Source of the DNA: Oscillospiraceae bacterium
Lineage (GTDB): Bacteria > Bacillota > Clostridia > Oscillospirales > CAG-272
Length of the DNA stretch: 64,000 nt
Direction of reading: 5' to 3'
Assembly: GCA_015063845.1 (NCBI GenBank)
Contig: SVTJ01000001.1
Coordinates: forward strand, 289,260 to 353,259
This document shows, piece after piece, positions 48,161 through 58,900 of this stretch (position 1 is the first letter of the stretch; each line of letters starts with the position of its first letter). Made by a program: the position numbers and the translations under genes. The notes under the pieces were generated by a model. The model saw only the letters and a program-made list of their open reading frames with translations, was not told the origin of the DNA and did not search any database.

Positions 48161-49387
48161 ATGAACATTCTCGTTGTTAACGCAGGCTCCAGCTCGCTCA
48201 AGTATCAGCTTATCGACAGCGATACAAACGTAGTCAGCGCAAAGGGTCTTTGCGAAAGGATCGGTCTTGAGGGCTCTCTTATAGAGCACAAGCAGCTTAT
48301 CAAGGGACTTAAGGTAAAGTATGAGTCTCCCATGAAAGACCATGCTGACGCTATGAAGCTGGTCGTTAAGTATCTCACGGATGCAGAGTATGGCTGTATT
48401 GCCGACATGAGTGAGATCCAGGCTATCGGTCACCGTATCGTCCACGGCGGTCACTTCTTCTCTAAATCAATTCTTATGACAAAGGACGTTCTCGCAAAGC
48501 TCGAGCTCTGCAAGGAGTTCGCTCCCCTTCACACGGTAGCTCACCTTATGGGTATAAAGGGCTGTCTTGACACGATGCCCTCAACACCTCAGGTGCTCGT
48601 GTTTGACACGGCATTCCACCAGACAATGGCTCCCGAGGCATATATGTACGCTCTTCCCTATGAGTACTATGAAAAGTACGGTCTTCGCCGTTACGGCTTC
48701 CACGGCTCTTCTCACCGCTACGTAAGCGCAGAGATGGCAAAGCTGCTTGACAAGCCTGTTGAGGACACGAAGATAGTTACCTGCCACATCGGTAACGGTT
48801 CTTCCGTTTCCGCTGTAAAGGGCGGCAAGGTCATGGATACCTCCATGGGCTTCACTCCTCTTGCGGGTGTTGAGATGGGTACTCGCTGCGGAGATATCGA
48901 CCCCGCTATCGTTCCCTTTATTATGGATAAAGAGGGGCTCACAGCCGCTCAGGTCAACGACGTTATGAACAAGAAGTCGGGCTTCCTCGGCATCACAGGA
49001 TACTCCTCCGACTCGCGTGACGTTGAGAACGCTATTCTCGCAGGTCCTTCCGACCCCAACTACGAAAAGGCAGTTCTCGCAGTCGACATACTCAAGCATC
49101 AGCTCAAGAAGTACATCGGCGGTTACGCTGCTATAATGAACGGACTTGACGCCGTAGTATTCACAGCAGGTATCGGAGAGAACAGCTCCATTCTCCGTGA
49201 GCTCGTTTGCTCCGACATGGAAAATCTCGGAATCGAGCTTGACAAGGATGCAAATCAAAAGGCATTCCGCCTCTCAGACAGCGCAAAGATCTCCAAGGAT
49301 ACATCTAAGGTCGCAGTTTACGTTATACCCACAAACGAGGAGCTCGTTATTGCAAAGGATACGGCTGAGATCGTTTCCGCTCTCTAA
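48161..49387 (+). CDS. ackA: Acetate kinase
   Basis: MNILVVNAGSSSLKYQL, GHRIVHGG, DTAFHQTMAPEAYMYALPYEYYEKYGLRRYGFHG. Confidence 0.97.
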   Translation: MNILVVNAGSSSLKYQLIDSDTNVVSAKGLCERIGLEGSLIEHKQLIKGLKVKYESPMKDHADAMKLVVKYLTDAEYGCIADMSEIQAIGHRIVHGGHFFSKSILMTKDVLAKLELCKEFAPLHTVAHLMGIKGCLDTMPSTPQVLVFDTAFHQTMAPEAYMYALPYEYYEKYGLRRYGFHGSSHRYVSAEMAKLLDKPVEDTKIVTCHIGNGSSVSAVKGGKVMDTSMGFTPLAGVEMGTRCGDIDPAIVPFIMDKEGLTAAQVNDVMNKKSGFLGITGYSSDSRDVENAILAGPSDPNYEKAVLAVDILKHQLKKYIGGYAAIMNGLDAVVFTAGIGENSSILRELVCSDMENLGIELDKDANQKAFRLSDSAKISKDTSKVAVYVIPTNEELVIAKDTAEIVSAL

Positions 49388-49399
49388 AAAATATGTTTT

Positions 49400-49426
49400 A
49401 ACAGGACGCAGGTATTGCGTCCTGTT
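49400..49426. terminator. Bidirectional terminator between ackA and hydroxyacid dehydrogenase
   Basis: AACAGGACGCA-ggtat-TGCGTCCTGTT followed by a T run. Confidence 0.85.
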
Positions 49427-49428
49427 TT

Positions 49429-50376
49429 TTATTTGTTTACTACGTTTATGGGATTTCCCTGTACAAATGCCGCGAGATTTTCGGCAACGCGCTGTATCAG
49501 TCTTGTTCTTGACTCAATAGTTGCCCAGGCGATATGCGGAGTTATCATACAGTTATCAAGACCGTATAGCGGGCAATCCTCAGCCATAGGCTCGACCGTA
49601 AGCACGTCAAGCGCGGCTCCCGCTATTCTGCCGCTCACAAGAGCATCTCTGAGGGCGTACTCGTCAATAACGCCGCCGCGCGCCGTGTTGATGATATACG
49701 CCGTTGGCTTCATAAGCGCAAGCGTCTGTTCATTTACCGCCTTTGCGCTATCCTCGTTGAGCGGACAGTGGAACGACAAAAAGTCGCTTTGGGAAAATAT
49801 TTCCGTTTTGTCAACCATCTCGATACCGTCTATGAGCTTAGGTGTTCGGGTGTACGCAACAACTCTCATAGCGAACGCATTCGCGATCTTTGCAACGGCA
49901 AGACCGATCGTGCCAAGTCCGTATATACCGAGAGTTTTTCCCTCAAGCTCGGAAATAGGATATTTGAAATAGGAAAACTGCTTTGAGCGTTTCCAGTCTC
50001 CGTCGGCGACAGACGCCGCATATCCCGAGGTATTGCTCGCAAGCTCAAGAAGTAATGAAAAGGTTATCTGCGCGACAGAAGCCGTGGAATACCCCGGCAC
50101 GTTACACACCACTATTCCCTTTTGCTTTGCGTATTCGATATCTATATTGTTATACCCCGTGGCAAAAACGCCCACGTATTTAAGCGAGGTAGCGTCCATT
50201 ATATCCTTGTCGATGACTGCCTTATTGCAGATCACGGCATCTGCGCCCTGAAGCGCTTCTATTATCTGCTCCTTTGTGAGAACGTCGTAAAACCTTGTTT
50301 CTCCCACGCGCTCAATAGCGCTCATATCGACGTCACCCTTTGTCACCGTACATGTATCCAAAATTACAGTTTTCAT
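49429..50376 (-). CDS. D-2-hydroxyacid dehydrogenase
   Basis: LGIYGLGTIGLAVAKIANAF Rossmann, INTARGGVIDEYAL, MITPHIAWAT; start at ATG 50376. Confidence 0.92.
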   Translation of the reverse strand: MKTVILDTCTVTKGDVDMSAIERVGETRFYDVLTKEQIIEALQGADAVICNKAVIDKDIMDATSLKYVGVFATGYNNIDIEYAKQKGIVVCNVPGYSTASVAQITFSLLLELASNTSGYAASVADGDWKRSKQFSYFKYPISELEGKTLGIYGLGTIGLAVAKIANAFAMRVVAYTRTPKLIDGIEMVDKTEIFSQSDFLSFHCPLNEDSAKAVNEQTLALMKPTAYIINTARGGVIDEYALRDALVSGRIAGAALDVLTVEPMAEDCPLYGLDNCMITPHIAWATIESRTRLIQRVAENLAAFVQGNPINVVNK

Positions 50377-50420
50377 ACTTTCGTCCTTTTCATAATAAAT
50401 CAACAATGATATTATAACAC

Positions 50421-50456
50421 AAAATCCGTCGAGGTGCAATATCCCGACGGATTTTT
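50421..50456 (-). terminator. Rho-independent terminator downstream of GT2 gene
   Basis: AAAATCCGTCG...CGACGGATTTTT. Confidence 0.75.
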
Positions 50457-50470
50457 ATGTTTTTACTACC

Positions 50471-51178
50471 TTATTTTTCGCGTTGGATCTTCTTTTTGAT
50501 CCTTCTTATCTCAAAAAGCATTTCGAGTGTGTCGCGCATAGGCTTGACCGATGACTTTTTATGCTCGATTATACTTACGGGCATTTCAACTATTCTCTTT
50601 TGCGCTTTCTTTGCGCGAAGCAACACCTCAAGGTCAAAAGAAAATCCGTCGGTCGTGCACGCGGAGAATATCTCCTGTGCGCTCTGCGCCGAAAACGCCT
50701 TAAATCCGCATTGGCAGTCACTTGTATCAAGTCGCGTAAAGGCTCGCACAAGTCGTACATACATTTTTGACATCATGCGGCGAATGAAGGTATATTCGGC
50801 ATACGCGTCTTTTGAAAGATTTCGCGAGCCGATAAGCACATCGGTCTGCCCGTCACACATAGCTTCATACGCTCTTTCTATGACTTGCGTGCCGTACGCA
50901 AGGTCGGCATCGGTGAATATGCGTATATCTCCGTCCGCGCTCAGCATACCTTGTCTTACGGCATATCCCTTACCCAAGTTACGGGTACTCCCCATAACCT
51001 TTACGTTTGCAAGAGACATATTCTCCACCGTCCGTCGACTGCCATCGGTAGAGCCGTCATCGAAAAATATTATCTCATATTCGTCAAAGCACTCGCTCAT
51101 ATATGAGGACAGTCTGTTGGCGGTTTGCTCTATCACCGCATTTTCATTATACATGGGTATTATAAGACTTATCTTCAT
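50471..51178 (-). CDS. Family 2 glycosyltransferase (dolichyl-phosphate glucosyltransferase-like)
   Basis: SLIIPMYNENAVIEQT, FFDDGSTDGS, GKGYAVRQGML, FTDADLAYG. Confidence 0.9.
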   Translation of the reverse strand: MKISLIIPMYNENAVIEQTANRLSSYMSECFDEYEIIFFDDGSTDGSRRTVENMSLANVKVMGSTRNLGKGYAVRQGMLSADGDIRIFTDADLAYGTQVIERAYEAMCDGQTDVLIGSRNLSKDAYAEYTFIRRMMSKMYVRLVRAFTRLDTSDCQCGFKAFSAQSAQEIFSACTTDGFSFDLEVLLRAKKAQKRIVEMPVSIIEHKKSSVKPMRDTLEMLFEIRRIKKKIQREK

Positions 51179-52041
51179 TGCGCAGCCTCTTTTTGATTTT
51201 TATAGACCGATATTATAATATCGACCTCGGTACTCAGCGAGCTCAGCCCTTTGAGCTTCTCCGCGTCGGAAACGGACGTGCGCCAATAATAAGGCGTCAT
51301 TGAAAACAGGCTCATAATATCCGCGTTATTATCAAGCGAGATGTCATACAGCACACGCGTCTCGAATAGCTTCTCCATCTTCTCGGGAAGGTCCGCGCGC
51401 TCTGTGTTTACATGAGCGGTATCGTATATCGCCTTTTTAAGTCCCAAAAGATGTCTCTCTCCTGCCCATGCCACGACAAGCACGCCATTGTCCTTAAGCA
51501 CCCTTGAAAATTCTTCCTCGGCACACGGCGCAAAGACACTGGTGAGTGCACTCGCGCTTGAAGTAAAAACGGGTATCTCAAACACGCTCGCAGTCGCGAA
51601 AAAGCAATTGTCTCTTCCCTCTCTGCCCGATCTTTTGGCTGCCGCTTCGGTTGCAAACTTTGATATATCTATACCAAGCACGCTTTTGCCCGAGCTTGCG
51701 AGCATATCGGAATAATATCCCTCTCCGCAGCCCGCGTCAATAACGAGACCGTCGCTCTGAGCATAGTCTCGCACCGCCTCACAAATAGCCTCGGCTACGG
51801 GGCGGTAGTAGTGCTTATTTAAAAAATCACTTCTCGCGCGAACGGCTTGCTTGCTGTCTCCGCCGCCACTCTGCCCGGGCTTGCACAGATTTACGTATCC
51901 CGCCGAAGCGAGGTCGTAACAATGTGTCTTTGGTCCATTACAGCAAAGGCTCACGCTTGCGCTCTCTCTTATGCTCATATCCGCTCCGCAAACAGGACAG
52001 CGAAGCGAGCGTATTATTGTGTTATCTCTTAAAGTCCTCAT
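51175..52041 (-). CDS. rlmA: RlmA-like 23S rRNA guanine methyltransferase
   Basis: N-terminal Cys motif LRCPVCGADM...CCNGPKTHCYDLASAGYVNL, VIDAGCGEGYYS. Confidence 0.88.
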   Translation of the reverse strand: MRTLRDNTIIRSLRCPVCGADMSIRESASVSLCCNGPKTHCYDLASAGYVNLCKPGQSGGGDSKQAVRARSDFLNKHYYRPVAEAICEAVRDYAQSDGLVIDAGCGEGYYSDMLASSGKSVLGIDISKFATEAAAKRSGREGRDNCFFATASVFEIPVFTSSASALTSVFAPCAEEEFSRVLKDNGVLVVAWAGERHLLGLKKAIYDTAHVNTERADLPEKMEKLFETRVLYDISLDNNADIMSLFSMTPYYWRTSVSDAEKLKGLSSLSTEVDIIISVYKNQKEAAQ

Positions 52042-53615
52042 ATTTCTCCGTCTTCCATAACGTATTGTGCGTTTATCACGCTCGGTATTTCCGACAAGGG
52101 CAGCTCAAACCAGAACGTCGATCCGCATCCAAGCTCGCTGTCAACACCAAACGCCGCACTATGCACCTCAAGTATCTCCTTTACGATAGAAAGTCCAAGA
52201 CCCGTGCCGATAGTCGCGCGCTTATGCATTTTATCAACTCTGTAATATCTGTCCCATATCTGTGAAAGGTCCTTCTCGGTAATTCCCTCTCCCGTGTCGC
52301 TGACCGATATCTTTACGGTCGCCTCGGTGATAGTCTGCGTCACACTTACCTGCTTGTCCTCTCCCGTGTAGTTTATCGCGTTGTTGATGAGGTTATATAC
52401 CACCTGAAGTATCATTCCTCTATCGGCAACGACACTTGCGTCACCATCCGCGATAAAGTCTATCTTATAACCGTCCTGCATTATGAGCTTCTCGTATCTT
52501 GTGAGCGTGTCTCTTACGGTATCCGTAATGCTGAACGTCTCGTATTCGGGCTTTCTCGTGCCCGACTGTATCCTTGAGAGATCAAGCATATCGTTAACAA
52601 GCTCGGATAGGCGTGTGGTCTCGTCGATTATCACCTGAATATTCTCGGGGGTGTTCTCTCCGGGGATATCTCTTATGACCTCACTGTATCCCTTTATCAT
52701 AGTAAGGGGGGTACGCAGGTCGTGAGATATGTTGGATATAAGCTCCTTTTGGAGATTGTCGGTCTTTGCAAGCTCTCGGGACGCGTAATTTAACGTCATA
52801 GCGAGCTCGTTTATCTCTCGGTAGCCCTTGCCCGAAAAGTCTGCCTCATAGTTGCCCTCTGCCAGCTTTTTCGCCGCGTCGTTCATCTTAACAAGCGGCT
52901 TTGTTATCATTTTCGAGATTATCGCGGCAAAAACGAACGCCATAAGTATCATCGCTCCGCCTATAAACCAGAACTGATATTTGAGCGTGGTAGTCATAGT
53001 CTGTATGGGTGTCAGACTTGTGTATTCCACTATCATATATCTTTTTCCGTTCACTGTCTCTATACGGGAATAAAGTGTTCCCGCTTCTTCGGTGTATCTT
53101 CTTATTTTTGGAACACTGTCTCCATCTCCGAAATTGTCCTCAAACACCTCGACAGTAGGCCCACTCCAAAACTTTTCCGATGAGACGGTTGCAGTATACT
53201 TGCCGCCGTTTCTTTCGGTGTGCTCGTATATTATAGCCATCTTATGGTTTTCTGCTTCCATCTCCTCGGCAGAGACGTTGGTCTCGGTGATAATCATTTT
53301 GTTTACATCCTCAGGAACGCTTTCAAGCACCCAGATGTCGAGTGTATGCTTTTCCGAATGCTCCTCAACTGCCCCTCTCAGCGCACGGTCGTCGCCAAGT
53401 GTTGCCGTTATGTCCTCAGCTGATTGCTTAAGATCGTAAAAGCGCGAGTTCTGATAAAAGAAGTTCAGCATCTGCACCTGGAGCACCCATATACTAACGA
53501 GCACACATATAATAAATGCAACGAGTATCATCCACGTTTTCCACTTTATACCGAGCTTCCATTTTACGTTCATGCTGTATTGCTTATCAAAGCGTTTTTC
53601 AGCTCTAAAACTCAT
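52038..53615 (-). CDS. Sensor histidine kinase (HAMP, HisKA, HATPase_c)
   Basis: ISNISHDLRTPLTMIKGYSE, NLINNAINYTG, DTGEGI, GTGLGLSIV; start set at ATG 53615 (alternative 53648). Confidence 0.93.
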   Translation of the reverse strand: MSFRAEKRFDKQYSMNVKWKLGIKWKTWMILVAFIICVLVSIWVLQVQMLNFFYQNSRFYDLKQSAEDITATLGDDRALRGAVEEHSEKHTLDIWVLESVPEDVNKMIITETNVSAEEMEAENHKMAIIYEHTERNGGKYTATVSSEKFWSGPTVEVFEDNFGDGDSVPKIRRYTEEAGTLYSRIETVNGKRYMIVEYTSLTPIQTMTTTLKYQFWFIGGAMILMAFVFAAIISKMITKPLVKMNDAAKKLAEGNYEADFSGKGYREINELAMTLNYASRELAKTDNLQKELISNISHDLRTPLTMIKGYSEVIRDIPGENTPENIQVIIDETTRLSELVNDMLDLSRIQSGTRKPEYETFSITDTVRDTLTRYEKLIMQDGYKIDFIADGDASVVADRGMILQVVYNLINNAINYTGEDKQVSVTQTITEATVKISVSDTGEGITEKDLSQIWDRYYRVDKMHKRATIGTGLGLSIVKEILEVHSAAFGVDSELGCGSTFWFELPLSEIPSVINAQYVMEDGEI

Positions 53616-53625
53616 ATTTGACGTC

Positions 53626-54321
53626 CTATCCCTCAAAGCGGTATCCAACGCCTCTGAGCGTTACTATCAAATTCGCATATCTGCCAAGGCTCTTTCGCAA
53701 TAGCTTTATGTGTGTATCGAGCGTTCTTATGTCTCCGTAAAAGTCGTAGCCCCATACGTCGCTTATAAGCTTTTCTCTTGAAAGCGCGACGTTTTTGTTG
53801 TCAAGCATATAGAAAAACAGGTCGTATTCCTTTGGCGACATATCTATGCGCTTATCGTCGATATAAACTATTCTCGCGGTAACGTCCGCGCGAAGTCCGC
53901 CGCCGTCAAGAGAAACGATGACGTTCTCTTTCTTTGCAGCTCCCGACGCTCCTCTCTTTACCCTCTTCATCACTGCTTCTATCCTCAGCATAAGCTCCTT
54001 GGGTGAAAAAGGCTTTACAACGTAATCGTCGATACCAAGCTCAAAGCCGTTTATCTTATCGTATTCCTCTCCTCTTGCCGACAGCATTATTATCGGCACG
54101 TTGGAGCTCTTTCTTATCTCTCTGCACGCGGAAAAGCCGTCAAGCTCGGGCATCATTATGTCCATTATTATGAGGTCGTACTCGGTCATTCTCGCCATTC
54201 TGACAGCTTCCATTCCGTCCGCCGCCTCGGCTACCGTGTGTCCCTCGAATTCCGCATATTTCTTTATTATCGAGCGTATTCTCACCTCGTCGTCAACGAC
54301 AAGTAAATTATACATTTTCAC
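53626..54321 (-). CDS. OmpR-family response regulator
   Basis: LLVVDDEVRIR, DLIIMDIMMPELDG, winged-helix C-terminus (SLGRYANLIVTLRGVGYRF). Confidence 0.95.
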   Translation of the reverse strand: MKMYNLLVVDDEVRIRSIIKKYAEFEGHTVAEAADGMEAVRMARMTEYDLIIMDIMMPELDGFSACREIRKSSNVPIIMLSARGEEYDKINGFELGIDDYVVKPFSPKELMLRIEAVMKRVKRGASGAAKKENVIVSLDGGGLRADVTARIVYIDDKRIDMSPKEYDLFFYMLDNKNVALSREKLISDVWGYDFYGDIRTLDTHIKLLRKSLGRYANLIVTLRGVGYRFEG

Positions 54322-54328
54322 ATCCTCC

Positions 54329-55795
54329 TCAATATGGCAAGGTGTTTTCGGTAACCGTCACGTCCACCGTGAGATAGCTTCGGTTTCTATACACCGTAAC
54401 TCTCACCGTGTCTCCGATAGTCAAGCCCTTGAGCGTGCTGTTATATACGCTCAGAGAGGTTATATCAACGTCACCTATCTTTGTAATAAGGTCATTTTGT
54501 CTGAATGAGGTATTACTTGCCTCTGTTACGAACACGAAGGTCTGAGAGTTATAGGTCTGCTCCGTGACGGTAACTCCTATCGTTGGACGACCCGAAATAT
54601 ATCCCTTTTCAAGTATATCGGTAACGTGTTTCTTTACGGTGTTTGACGGAATGGCAAAGCCAAGACCCTCAATTCCCGTGCTTGACTGCTTTGCGTTGAC
54701 TATTCCCACAAGAAGTCCTGCCGTGTCAAAAAGTCCTCCGCCCGAATTACCCGGGTTTATCGCGGCATTGGTCTGGAGAAGCACCATAGTGTTATTATCC
54801 ACTATTATCTCTCTGTCAAGCGCGCTTATTATACCGTCCGTAACAGTTCCGCCAAGCTGACCGAGCGGATTGCCTATCGCGACGACCTGCTCGCCTATGC
54901 GAAGATCACTGCTGTCACCGAAAGCGGCTATCACGAATTTCTCATTGTCAACTTTGTTTATCTTTATGACCGCAATATCCTCTCCGTCGTCTCCGCCAAC
55001 GTAGGTCGCGGGGTAATCGCGGTAGCTGTCTCCGCTCTTTACTCGCACGCTCACCTCATTTGCTCCTTTGATAACGTGGAAATTCGTTACTATATATCCC
55101 GATACGCTGTCCTCCGTAAATATAACTCCGCTTCCCGCACCTGAGGTTATATACTGTCCGTAGAAGGTATTGGTCTGCACCTGCGTTGTGGTTATCTCAA
55201 CTACGCTCTCACCGACAAGTGCGGCTATCTGCGGCACGGTGAGATTTGAATATTCAGAGCCCTCAGGAATATCCGTGAGCACGACGTCCTTTTTCCCTTG
55301 AAGTAGCGTGAGCGGTTGGTCACTGCTTGAAAGTCCGCTAACAGTGCCAAGAGAAAAGCCCACGAATGAGCCAATGACCGCTGCAAGAACGGTACATATC
55401 GCGCACACAAGCGCAAGCACGCCTATGCCCACTCCCTTTTTATCCTTTTTCCTTTGTGGTGGAGCTGTGTTTACGTTAGTATAGGCTGTGTATGCCGTAT
55501 TTCCGTATGGCGGCGCGAAGCTTGCCGAAAAGCGCTGCGAGGGAGACGGTCTGCTTACAGTATTCCCGAAAGTGTCTTGCGAAGACTGCGCATCGACTTG
55601 GCTATTTGCTTGCCCTTCTTGAGCATCTGCTGCTTCTTTGAGCGTATCAGCTTGCTCTTGTGCCTCATTATTCGGCTTTTCTGCCTGAGCGCTTTGCGTA
55701 TTTTCTTGGCTGCCTTGTGTGATATTTTCAGAGCTGTCAGTATCATTTGCCATATCTCCTAAATCTTTATTCTTATTTTCAAAATCATTGTTCAT
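54329..55795 (-). CDS. htrA: HtrA/DegP-like serine protease with PDZ domain
   Basis: IVTNFHVIKGA, DIAVIKI, TNAAINPGNSGGGLF; N-terminal Gln/Asn/Ser/Ala-rich tract and TM; start at ATG 55795. Confidence 0.93.
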   Translation of the reverse strand: MNNDFENKNKDLGDMANDTDSSENITQGSQENTQSAQAEKPNNEAQEQADTLKEAADAQEGQANSQVDAQSSQDTFGNTVSRPSPSQRFSASFAPPYGNTAYTAYTNVNTAPPQRKKDKKGVGIGVLALVCAICTVLAAVIGSFVGFSLGTVSGLSSSDQPLTLLQGKKDVVLTDIPEGSEYSNLTVPQIAALVGESVVEITTTQVQTNTFYGQYITSGAGSGVIFTEDSVSGYIVTNFHVIKGANEVSVRVKSGDSYRDYPATYVGGDDGEDIAVIKINKVDNEKFVIAAFGDSSDLRIGEQVVAIGNPLGQLGGTVTDGIISALDREIIVDNNTMVLLQTNAAINPGNSGGGLFDTAGLLVGIVNAKQSSTGIEGLGFAIPSNTVKKHVTDILEKGYISGRPTIGVTVTEQTYNSQTFVFVTEASNTSFRQNDLITKIGDVDITSLSVYNSTLKGLTIGDTVRVTVYRNRSYLTVDVTVTENTLPY

Positions 55796-55999
55796 AGCAA
55801 CCTCCGATTTGAATATTATTTCCCTATTTACATTATAAAATGACATTGTGACAGTTTTTTGAAGAAATTTGTAATAGTTCTTGAATTATAGTAAAAATAT
55901 ATCAAAAATAGCACCGATGTCCTTGTTTTTGTACACTGTTTATGTTAAAATATATATAGTATTAAACTGAACTTGATTTTTGTTCAGAAAGGACGTAAG

Positions 56000-58900
56000 A
56001 TGATAAGGTTTATCTTTGGAAATAACGGCAGCGGTAAGACCACCAAGATAATAAACGCGCTCAGAGAGGATGCAGAGAACGGTATTCGTTCCGTTCTTAT
56101 CGTGCCCGAGCAGCAGGCGGTCCAAACCGAACAGCTCACGCTCAGAGAGCTTCCCCCATACGCGCAGCTGACGCTTGAGGTTACTAATTTCTCACGTCTT
56201 TATAACCTAGTTTGCAGAAAATACGGCGGACTTTCATATTCGTACGTAACAAAGCCCATAAAGCATCTTATTATGTGGCAGGCTATCCGCACAGCGTTGC
56301 CTGAACTTGACGAATACGCTGAAAATGCCGCAAACGACAAGGTGTTTTCTCGCACTATGCTCGACACGGTTTCCGAGCTTAAGGCATCGGGCGTGTCCGT
56401 AGAAAAGCTTGAGGAATTGCTCGACAAACTCGATGAAAGCAGCTTGCTTTACCGCAAGCTCAAGGATATTCTCCGAATATACGTATGCTATGAGGCACTT
56501 ATCTGCGACCGATACTCCGACAGCGCAGATGACCTCTCCAAGCTATACGACAAGCTTTGCGAGCACGACTTCTTTAAGGATAAAAACGTCTATATTGACG
56601 CGTTTACTTCCTACACGAACGTTGAGCACAAGATAATCGAGAGAATATTCGCGACTGCAAATAACGTGACCGTCACAGTGCCGCTTCCCTCGCCAGACTA
56701 CAAGGATATCAGCACGGACAGCATTGTAAGATCCTACTCCCGTCTTAAGAGATCTGCCGAGCATTGGGATAAGCCGATATGCGAGATACTCGACGGCGCT
56801 CTGCTCTCCTCTGCTCCCGCTATCAGATATCTTTGCGAAAACCTCTGGCGTATCAAGTCCGCACAGGGTAACGGCAAGTTCGACCCCGAGGGACATATCG
56901 TTATGGAGGAGTGCGCCAACGCTTATGCCGAGGCTGAGGCTGTCGCTTCGCACGTCCTTGAGCTTTTGCGCGAGGGCGCGAGCTGCTCGGATATCGTTGT
57001 GATCGTGCGCGACACCGAAAAATACCGAGGAATAATCGAGCCCGCTCTTGAGAGCGCGGGTGTACCCTTCTATCTCTCCGAGAAGACCGACCTTTGCTCT
57101 CTCGCGCCCATAAAGCTCATTCTTACCGCTCTGAAGATAGAAAAGTATAATTGGCGAAAGGAAGATATAATCGCCTACATAAAGACGGGACTTTCGGGCT
57201 GTGACACTCGCGAGACCGACATCTTTGAGGAGTATATAAACACTTGGAACATCTCAGGCGCGCGCTTTACAAGCGACGTCGACTGGACAATGAACCCCCG
57301 TGGCTTTACGGTAGACGAAAAGGAAGACGCCAAGCGCTTCACCAAGGAGACGCTGAGGATAGTTAACAAGGTACGCAAAGAGATATGCGAGCCGCTCAAT
57401 AAGCTCTTTATATTGCTGCACGCCGCAGAGGATATCCCCGATATGTGCACAGCCTTGTATGAGTTCTTGAACGACATCTCTCTCGAAGAAAAGCTCACAG
57501 AGCTCGCTGAGCGAGAGACGCTCTGGAACAACACCAAGGGAGCGGAAGAGCTGTCCTCTTGCTATTCGATAATTATCAACGCCTTTGCCGATATCGCAAA
57601 TGCGCTTAAGGGTGAGAGTGCAAGCACAGATGAGCTTGCCGTCATACTTAAGACTGTATTCGACCAGACCGAGATCGGCACTATACCCACCTCTATCGAT
57701 GAGGTCACCGTCGGCTCTGCCTCACTTATACGAAGCTCAAACCCGAAATATGCTTTTGTTATGGGGCTTTGCGAGGGTGAGTTCCCCGCAAACGTCGACA
57801 ACTCGGGATTGCTCACAAAACAAGAACGAAGCATTATGGCGGATCTTGATTGCGAGCTTGGTGCGGACGTTGACATACGCTCGTCCGAGGAACTGATGTT
57901 TGTCAAAAACGCATTCGCGACGCCCACCGAGCGTCTTTATCTTCTCACGTCAAATGCCAACCTGAAGGGTGATAAGATAAGCCCTTCTCTGCCTTTCAGG
58001 AGAGTTGAGGCGTTATTTAAAATAGACAAGCACATCTTTGACTCCTATGACCTCTCGTACGTTTGCGGCTCCCCGAAAAGCGCCGCGTCACATATAAGAA
58101 ACATATCGAGCACTGCGACCAAGAACGCCGTAAAGAAAGCGGTCAGCGAGCATATTCCCACGGTGGGTGAGCTTGCAGACGCATCGGTGACTGCCGAGGA
58201 AATAAGAGTGTCTCCCACTCTTGTGCGTTCTATTCTCGGAGACAAGCTGAAAATATCTCCTACCGCGTTTGAAAAGTACGTCAGATGTCCGTTCAGCTAC
58301 TACGCTACCTATCTTCTTTCGTTGCGCGAGCCTGCAAGCGGTAAGTTTGCCGCCAATAATTTCGGTAGCTTTATACATCACGTTCTCGAGGAGCTCATAA
58401 AGTTTTCCATTCCCTCGTCCGCCGAGCAAGCACCCCCGACAAACGAGGAGATAGTTGCAAAGACCGATGAGATAATCCAAGAATACATAAAGCAGATAGT
58501 TCCCGACCAGAGCGTAAATACAAAGCGAATGGCTCACCTTTATAAGAACATAAGAAGCCTTTCTCTCTTGCTCATAAACAACGTAATAAAGGAATTCTCG
58601 GATACAAATTTCCGTCCCGTTTTCTTTGAGCTTTCGACAAATGGCGAGGACGGAAACCCCGCCCCCATTCTTATATCGCTTGACAACGGTGCTACTATGA
58701 CACTCAAGGGCGCTATAGACAGAGTGGATATGTGGAAGGACGGCGACAAGGCATATATAAGGATCGTCGACTATAAGACGGGCAGCAAGGCGTTTGAGCT
58801 TTCGGACGTGGATGTTGGTCTTAACCTACAAATGCTTTTCTACTTATTCTGCGTTTGCAGAGACCCCGGCACAAAGCTTCGCACCTCGGCAGAGCTTAAC

